This document shows, piece by piece, positions 59,210 to 64,000 of a stretch of DNA of 64,000 nt. The notes beneath the pieces were generated by a model, which saw only the letters and a program-made list of their open reading frames with translations, did no database searches and was not told the origin of the DNA. Position numbers and translations under genes: made by a program. Position 1 is the stretch's first letter; each line of letters begins with the position of its first letter. The DNA is from Microbacterium psychrotolerans. GTDB lineage: Bacteria; Actinomycetota; Actinomycetes; Actinomycetales; Microbacteriaceae. The stretch spans positions 62,001 through 126,000 of the forward strand of contig NZ_JAVFWO010000003.1 of assembly GCF_031085295.1 (NCBI RefSeq), written 5' to 3'.

Positions 59210-60781
59210 GTGGGCGCCGTGCTGAGGCCGCGCCTACGACCCTTCGGGGAGCGCGCGTTCCTCCTCGAGGTCGATGCGCTCGACGAAGTGCTCCCGCTGC
59301 ATGCCGCGCTCGCCGCGTCGCGACCGGAGGGTGTCGTCGACCTCGTCCCCGCCGCGCGCACCCTCCTGGTCCGCGTGGATCCGGCGCTGCTGCCCCTGAC
59401 GGCCGCACGTGCGTGGGCCCTCGCCGCCGCCGCAGACGCCACGCCGGACGCCGAGGCGAGCGGACCGCTCGTCGACCTCGACATCGTGTACGACGGGGCC
59501 GATCTCGACGACACCGCGCGCCTGCTCGGCATCGGCGCCGACGAGCTCGTGCGACGTCACTCCGCCGCGCAGTGGCGCGTCGCATTCACGGGCTTCGCGC
59601 CGGGCTTCGGGTACCTCGCGAGCGACGACTGGCCCTTCGACGTGCCGCGCCTCGAGTCGCCGCGCACCCGCGTCCCCGCGGGGGCGGTGGCGCTGGCCGG
59701 CGGATTCTCCGGCGCCTACCCGCGCGACACCCCGGGCGGCTGGCGTCTCATCGGCACGACCTCCGCTGCGCTGTTCGATCCGGATGCCGCCTCTCCCGCC
59801 CTTCTCGCGCCGGGGACCCGCGTCCGGTTCCGGCCTGTGGATGCCGGAACAGGTGATTCGGGCGAAGGTACGGCACCCACGCCCCCTCGCGCCGCGGCGG
59901 AGGCGCCCGGCTCCGGCATCCGGATCCTCGAACCCGGGCTGTTGGCGACGCTGCAGGACCTGGGGCGGGAGGGGGCCGCATCCGTCGGCGTGGCCGTGTC
60001 GGGCGCACTCGACCGTGGCGCTCTGCGCACCGCCAACCGGCTGCTCGGCAACCCCGAGGGCGCGGCCGCGATCGAGGTCACGATGGGCGGGCTGCGCGCC
60101 GTCGCGGAGGCGGACCTGTGGGTCGCGGTGACCGGCGCCTGGGGTGACGTCCGCATCGACGGGCGGGAGGCCGATCCCTACGCGGCGCATCCGTGGCCGG
60201 CGGGCGCCGAGCTGCACCTCGACTGGTTCTCGCACGGCGCGCGCGCCTACGTCGCGGTACGGGGCGGGCTCGACGGTCGCACCGCCCTCGGCTCGCGCTC
60301 GACCGATCTGCTCGCGGGGCTCGGACCCGCCGCGCTGCGCGCCGGTGACGTCGTGCGGACCCGCGACGACGCCCGCCTGCCGATCCCGGTCGCGCCGCCA
60401 GCGGCCTGGGGCGCGCCGCATGACGACGAGCTCGAGCTCGAACTGGCGCCGGGGCCGCGAGCCGACTGGTTCGCGGCGGAGGCGCTGACGACGCTGTACG
60501 ACGCCGTGTGGACGGTCTCGAACCACGCCGACCGCGTCGGCGCACGCCTCGACGGCCCCGAGCTCGCCCGCGTGCGCACCGGTGAGCTGCCGAGCGAGGG
60601 CATGGTGCCGGGAGCGCTGCAGGTGCCGCCCAGCGGCCGGCCCACCATCCTGCTCGCCGACGGGCCCGTGACGGGAGGCTACCCGGTGATCGCGGTGGTG
60701 ACGGCGGCCTTCCTCGACCTCGTCGCGCAGGCCCGGCCGGGCACCCGCATCCGGTTCCGGCACGCGCGCCCGCCCGTGTGA
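59210..60781 (+). CDS. Fused 5-oxoprolinase subunits B and C (KipI-KipA)
   Basis: This 523-residue protein joins a PxpB/KipI (CHB) domain (residues about 5-210) with TGFAPGFGYLA and PRVPAGAVALAGGFSGAYP-like blocks, and a PxpC/KipA domain (about 245-520) starting IRILEPGLLATLQDLGREG. A Pro/Ala linker joins them. Fusion in the B-C order is known in bacteria. GTG 59210 is used because GAGG lies 5 nt upstream; GTG 59219 also fits. It is convergent with the caspase-like gene. Confidence 0.88.
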   Translation: MGAVLRPRLRPFGERAFLLEVDALDEVLPLHAALAASRPEGVVDLVPAARTLLVRVDPALLPLTAARAWALAAAADATPDAEASGPLVDLDIVYDGADLDDTARLLGIGADELVRRHSAAQWRVAFTGFAPGFGYLASDDWPFDVPRLESPRTRVPAGAVALAGGFSGAYPRDTPGGWRLIGTTSAALFDPDAASPALLAPGTRVRFRPVDAGTGDSGEGTAPTPPRAAAEAPGSGIRILEPGLLATLQDLGREGAASVGVAVSGALDRGALRTANRLLGNPEGAAAIEVTMGGLRAVAEADLWVAVTGAWGDVRIDGREADPYAAHPWPAGAELHLDWFSHGARAYVAVRGGLDGRTALGSRSTDLLAGLGPAALRAGDVVRTRDDARLPIPVAPPAAWGAPHDDELELELAPGPRADWFAAEALTTLYDAVWTVSNHADRVGARLDGPELARVRTGELPSEGMVPGALQVPPSGRPTILLADGPVTGGYPVIAVVTAAFLDLVAQARPGTRIRFRHARPPV

Positions 60782-60800
60782 CGGGACTGCCGAAGCCGCC

Positions 60801-63002
60801 TCACTCGCCACCGGCCTCGAGCAGATCGGCGGTCGCGCGCAGGATCGCCACGATCGCGGCGGTGCGCATCTCGGCCGGCGCGCGGTTGCCGTTCGTCTCG
60901 AGCGCGACGGATGCGGCAGCCGGAAGCGCGTCGCGCACCGAGGACAGCAGCCTTCGCGCATTCAGGGAACCCGCCGCCGACAGCATGGGGCGCTGCTCGT
61001 AGGTGTCGTCGAGGATGTCGAACACCGCGGCGACGAACTCGCTGTTGGTGAGCGCCGGCGTCTTGGCGAACACGCTGAGGGCGGCCGACGTGAACACGCC
61101 GTGCCCGTTCGTCTCGAGCGCGACCTGGTCGGGCTGGCAGGCGCTGATCAGCACCTCCCGGCCGTCGGCCCGCTGCGCGCGGGGCACCGCGGCGCGGTCG
61201 GTCTCCACCTCGACGACACGCTTCCACGCGGCCATGCGGAAGGCATCCGCCGGCGACGCCGCGCGCTCCTCGCGGAACGCGGCCTCCTCGTCTGCGCTCA
61301 GAACCGTCATGCGCGGTGTGGCGCCCGCGGGGATCTTGCGCGATTCGAACTCGGTCGGCGTGATCTCTCGGTTCACCGAGCCGGAGTGGCACGAGTCGAA
61401 GAAGAGCGTGACCGAGACCCCGTCGGGGATCGCGTCCCAGATCGCGCCGAGGTCGTCGTCGACGATGAGCTGGCCGTCGCGGAAGTCGACCGGGCACAGC
61501 GCCTCGTCCTTCGGCCCGAACGTGTCGGTCTCGTCGCCGTCGAGGTCGGGGACGAACGTACCGTGGCCCGCGAACTGGATCGCGACGATGTCGCCGTCAC
61601 GCGCCGACGAGACCTTGTCGAGCATCGCCCGCAGGATCGCGTCGCGGGTGGCGTCCGCGTTGTGGATCGACTCCACCTTGAAGCCGGCGTCGGTGAGCGC
61701 GTCGGCCCACGCCTCCGCGTCCGCCACGCAGCCGCTCAGCGGGTCCCTCGGGTACGCGTCGATTCCGATGCACAGCGCGAGCTTGCGCGGGGCGGCGCCG
61801 CGGGCGCCGGTCGGCTCCGGGCGCGGCGCAGGCGTGAACTCGGTGACCTCGCGCGTCCGGCGGGGGAAGACGGCCACGTGGTCGGTCTCGTCGCTGTCGG
61901 GCACGCCGACGACGCGCCGCGCGAGACTCATCATCGTCTCTTCGTCGTTGTCGAAGGCGCCGTGCGAGGTCGCCTGCGTGCTGCTGCGCCGGCCGCGGGC
62001 GGCCGGACCCAGGACGAGACGCTCCGAGGTGTCGCCGAGGTAGGCCATCGTCCGTCCGGAGCGACGCAGGTGCTCCTCGAGACCGAGGATCTCGGCATCC
62101 TTCTCCCCCTCGAATGCCCGTGAGACGAGATACAGGAGCGATTTGCGATAGACCCCCGCCGTGTTGTCGCGCTTCTCCTGGTTCTCGTTCATGGTGAAGA
62201 TCGACAGGTTCTCGATCTTGCCCGTCTCGGCGAGGGGCAGCAGCGTCGCCTCGAAGGTGTCGACGCGCACCGCCGGCGCGAGGAAGGTCACGCTCTTCAC
62301 ACTCTCGACCTTGTCGTCGCCCTCGAACAGCCGCGGCACGAAGTGCGAGTGGTAGATCGACCCGGCGCTGTGCCCGGCGATGTGCAGCTCGATGGCGCCT
62401 GCGTTCGCGGCCATGTACTCCCGCAGCGCCGCCGCGAGCACGTACGCGCCGCCGGGTGCGCCGCCGTCGACGGCCGGAAGGCAGGCGCCGGCGGAGTCGA
62501 GCTTCATGTCGTCCCAGAACTTCCGCCCGCCGAGCACCCGTGCGGCGGCTTCCACGGCGAGATCCGTGAGGTCGGTGAAACCGCGCTTGCCGGCCTTGCC
62601 GCGAACGACGTCTTCGAGTGTGGTCTTGAACCCGCTCTCCCAGACGAGATGGATGGGGTAGACGCCGTTCTTCTTCCACCACCCGACCTGGCGCTCGGCG
62701 GTCTGCAAGCCCGCGGCCTTGTCGGTGAGGCCGCCGTGCGCCCAGATGAGCACCGGAACGGGCGCAGGCGCCTCGCCTGCCGGCGTCTTCTTCGCCTGCT
62801 GGTCGACGAACGCGCCGAGGTCGACGTCGATCATCCGCCTGACGTCCTCGGCCGTCGTCTTGAAGTCGTCGACGGTGCGCGGCTTGGCGCTCGCCGCCGT
62901 GGCGAGCCTGCCGTCCTCGGTGTGGACGACGTGCTTGCGCAGCGCCGTGAGCTCCGCGGCGCTGAGCGTCGCGCCACGGGCGGTCGCGGTGGTGTCGGGC
63001 AT
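60801..63002 (-). CDS. Alpha/beta-hydrolase fused to a caspase-like (peptidase C14) domain
   Basis: This 733-residue protein has two enzyme domains. Residues about 80-350 form an alpha/beta hydrolase: LIWAHGG (85-91), nucleophile S212 in IAGHSAGS and a candidate catalytic His347 in TSHGAFDNDE. Residues about 405-690 form a caspase/metacaspase-type domain: LCIGIDAYP (410-418), catalytic H480 in QFAGHGTF, catalytic C538 in FFDSCHSGS, and ISACQPDQVALE...HGVFTSAAL. Both sets of catalytic residues look complete. There is no signal peptide or membrane helix. AGGA lies about 9 nt before ATG 63002. It starts 38 nt after a CHAT protease gene in the same direction, so the two are probably one operon. 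Regulated proteolysis or cell-death/conflict function is inferred from the families. Confidence 0.85.
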   Translation of the reverse strand: MPDTTATARGATLSAAELTALRKHVVHTEDGRLATAASAKPRTVDDFKTTAEDVRRMIDVDLGAFVDQQAKKTPAGEAPAPVPVLIWAHGGLTDKAAGLQTAERQVGWWKKNGVYPIHLVWESGFKTTLEDVVRGKAGKRGFTDLTDLAVEAAARVLGGRKFWDDMKLDSAGACLPAVDGGAPGGAYVLAAALREYMAANAGAIELHIAGHSAGSIYHSHFVPRLFEGDDKVESVKSVTFLAPAVRVDTFEATLLPLAETGKIENLSIFTMNENQEKRDNTAGVYRKSLLYLVSRAFEGEKDAEILGLEEHLRRSGRTMAYLGDTSERLVLGPAARGRRSSTQATSHGAFDNDEETMMSLARRVVGVPDSDETDHVAVFPRRTREVTEFTPAPRPEPTGARGAAPRKLALCIGIDAYPRDPLSGCVADAEAWADALTDAGFKVESIHNADATRDAILRAMLDKVSSARDGDIVAIQFAGHGTFVPDLDGDETDTFGPKDEALCPVDFRDGQLIVDDDLGAIWDAIPDGVSVTLFFDSCHSGSVNREITPTEFESRKIPAGATPRMTVLSADEEAAFREERAASPADAFRMAAWKRVVEVETDRAAVPRAQRADGREVLISACQPDQVALETNGHGVFTSAALSVFAKTPALTNSEFVAAVFDILDDTYEQRPMLSAAGSLNARRLLSSVRDALPAAASVALETNGNRAPAEMRTAAIVAILRATADLLEAGGE

Positions 63003-63040
63003 GATGTCACGTCCTGTCTGGTGGTGGTGGATGGGTGAAG

Positions 63041-64000
63041 TCAGGGCTGGTCGCCACCTGCGGCGCCGCTGCGGACGAGCTTCGCCCGAGGGTCGGCGAA
63101 GACCGTGAACGCGAGCGAGGTGAGGTCGCCCGCCTCCCGGGCCGCCCGGCGTGCGGCGAGCACCGCCTCGCCGACGGTCGCGCCCTCGCCGAGCGTCTGC
63201 GCGTAGAAGGTGCGGACGAACAGCGCGGTGACGTCGTCGCGCACCGCCCACGAGCAGCCGATGAACACGCCGGCGCCGCCGCGCAGGAACACCTCCGCGA
63301 ACCCGCCCAGCCCGGTGGCGCCCGAACGGAGCCGGCCCACGTCGCATGCGCTCAGGAACACGAACGGGGCGGATGCCGCGGCCTGCGGCTCGTCGAGTTC
63401 GGGCAGGTCGCGGCGCGCGTCGGAGTCGGTGTACGAGGCGGTCCCGTCGTCGTGGTCCTCCGAGAACGCGGCGAACGCGATCTCCTGCCCGCGCGGTGCG
63501 GCGTCGCGCCACCGGCCGTGCCCCGCGAAGTGGAGGAGGTCGAAGCCGTCCGCGATCGCCTGGCGGAAGGCGGTCGGGTCGTCGGCAGAGCGCGGGCTGA
63601 GCGCCAGCAGGTCGCCGAGCGTCTCGATCTCCTCGCGGGCGCGGGGCAGCGTCAGGTTGCGGTCGAGGTAGTCCGGCGCGACCGCGACGACACGGCTCGT
63701 GTCGACGGGCAGGACGGTGGGGCGCGTCGTCCCGTACATCCACCGCGTCAGCCCGAGGTCGCCGAGGAAGTAGCGCTCCGGGTCGGGTCGCTGCGTGCCG
63801 ACGGGAACGAGGTGCAGGATTTCCCATGGGATGTCGAGTTCGCCCGACGTCTGCAGCACCAATTGCGAGATCCTCCGGCGCCGGCTCCACAGCAGGGCGT
63901 TGACGTCGTCGCCGAGGAGGTCCGCCGCGATGCGGGCGCCCAGACCGCGCACCTCGCGGCGGACGGTGTCGGCGGCCTCCTCGGCCTCGTCGGGATCGAC
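63041..64000 (-). CDS. CHAT-domain caspase-like protease (C-terminal part; start beyond window)
   Basis: The open frame runs from the right window edge to 63041, giving 319 visible codons; the true start lies outside. It shows the CHAT core: SGELDIPWEILHL, catalytic His in LLHFAGHGRW (codon at 63518-63520) and catalytic Cys in FVFLSACDVGRL (codon at 63344-63346), then the GFAEVFLRGGAGVFIGCSW tail. CHAT proteases are caspase relatives used in bacterial signalling and defence (for example Craspase). Its partner is the adjacent hydrolase-caspase fusion. An in-frame GTG at 63952 is internal and not a convincing start. Confidence 0.85.
   Translation of the reverse strand, partial: VDPDEAEEAADTVRREVRGLGARIAADLLGDDVNALLWSRRRRISQLVLQTSGELDIPWEILHLVPVGTQRPDPERYFLGDLGLTRWMYGTTRPTVLPVDTSRVVAVAPDYLDRNLTLPRAREEIETLGDLLALSPRSADDPTAFRQAIADGFDLLHFAGHGRWRDAAPRGQEIAFAAFSEDHDDGTASYTDSDARRDLPELDEPQAAASAPFVFLSACDVGRLRSGATGLGGFAEVFLRGGAGVFIGCSWAVRDDVTALFVRTFYAQTLGEGATVGEAVLAARRAAREAGDLTSLAFTVFADPRAKLVRSGAAGGDQP

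Noticed and set aside
45462..64000. Treating the metallopeptidase-MBL pair and the caspase-CHAT pair as one system
   Set aside because: About 12 kb of ordinary metabolic and transport genes on both strands separates them, so linkage is not supported.

Overview
The window is very G+C-rich DNA with the gene style of a high-GC Gram-positive actinobacterium, most likely a Microbacteriaceae member close to Microbacterium. Reasons are the C/G-ending codons, many GTG starts, TANNNT hexamers 6-7 nt before start codons (leaderless transcripts), PspC/WalJ-like small envelope proteins, DUF4916 and DUF6421 families, and the constantly recurring word GGATGCCG/CGGCATCC. The genus is an inference. I see no tRNA, rRNA, CRISPR, IS element or prophage. 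No stretch longer than 300 bases lacks a gene.

Region 1 (1-10.5 kb): an amine/polyamine uptake and catabolism locus. A minus-strand run encodes PotA, PotD, PotB, PotC, a YtcJ-type amidohydrolase, an isochorismatase-fold hydrolase, a PuuB-like flavin oxidase and a cupin. A convergent PucR-type regulator and a divergent, edge-truncated aldehyde dehydrogenase lie next to them. Region 2 (10.8-29.9 kb): housekeeping genes: nei-lhr DNA repair pair, two PspC mini-proteins, an ABC-F ATPase carrying an in-frame palindromic insertion, esterase, NUDIX-like protein, M3 oligopeptidase, DivIVA-like coiled coil, threonine aldolase, SDR, DUF6421 divergent from an Lrp/AsnC regulator with a perfect palindrome between them, and a lipid kinase.

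Region 3 (29.9-40.1 kb): a nine-gene minus-strand operon for reductive pyrimidine catabolism. It has a ureidopropionase-like nitrilase, dihydropyrimidinase, LLM-class oxidoreductase, a four-gene NMT1-type ABC importer, an aminotransferase and methylmalonate-semialdehyde dehydrogenase. No classical dihydropyrimidine dehydrogenase is present. A good sigma-70-type promoter (-35 TTGCGC, 17 nt, -10 TACTGT) precedes it.

Region 4 (40.4-52.5 kb): a two-component system, hemerythrin protein, MacB/FtsX-type ABC pair, a translationally overlapped pair (gluzincin-like metallopeptidase plus ComEC-like metallo-beta-lactamase protein), and several small enzymes. Region 5 (52.7-60.8 kb): an oligopeptide ABC importer whose fused double ATPase lies on the opposite strand, followed by PxpA and a fused PxpB-PxpC 5-oxoprolinase.

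Region 6 (60.8-64 kb): the most unusual part. A 733-residue protein joins an alpha/beta-hydrolase to a caspase-like (C14) domain. Immediately upstream in the same direction is a CHAT-domain cysteine protease that runs off the window. This is a candidate caspase-type signalling or conflict module.
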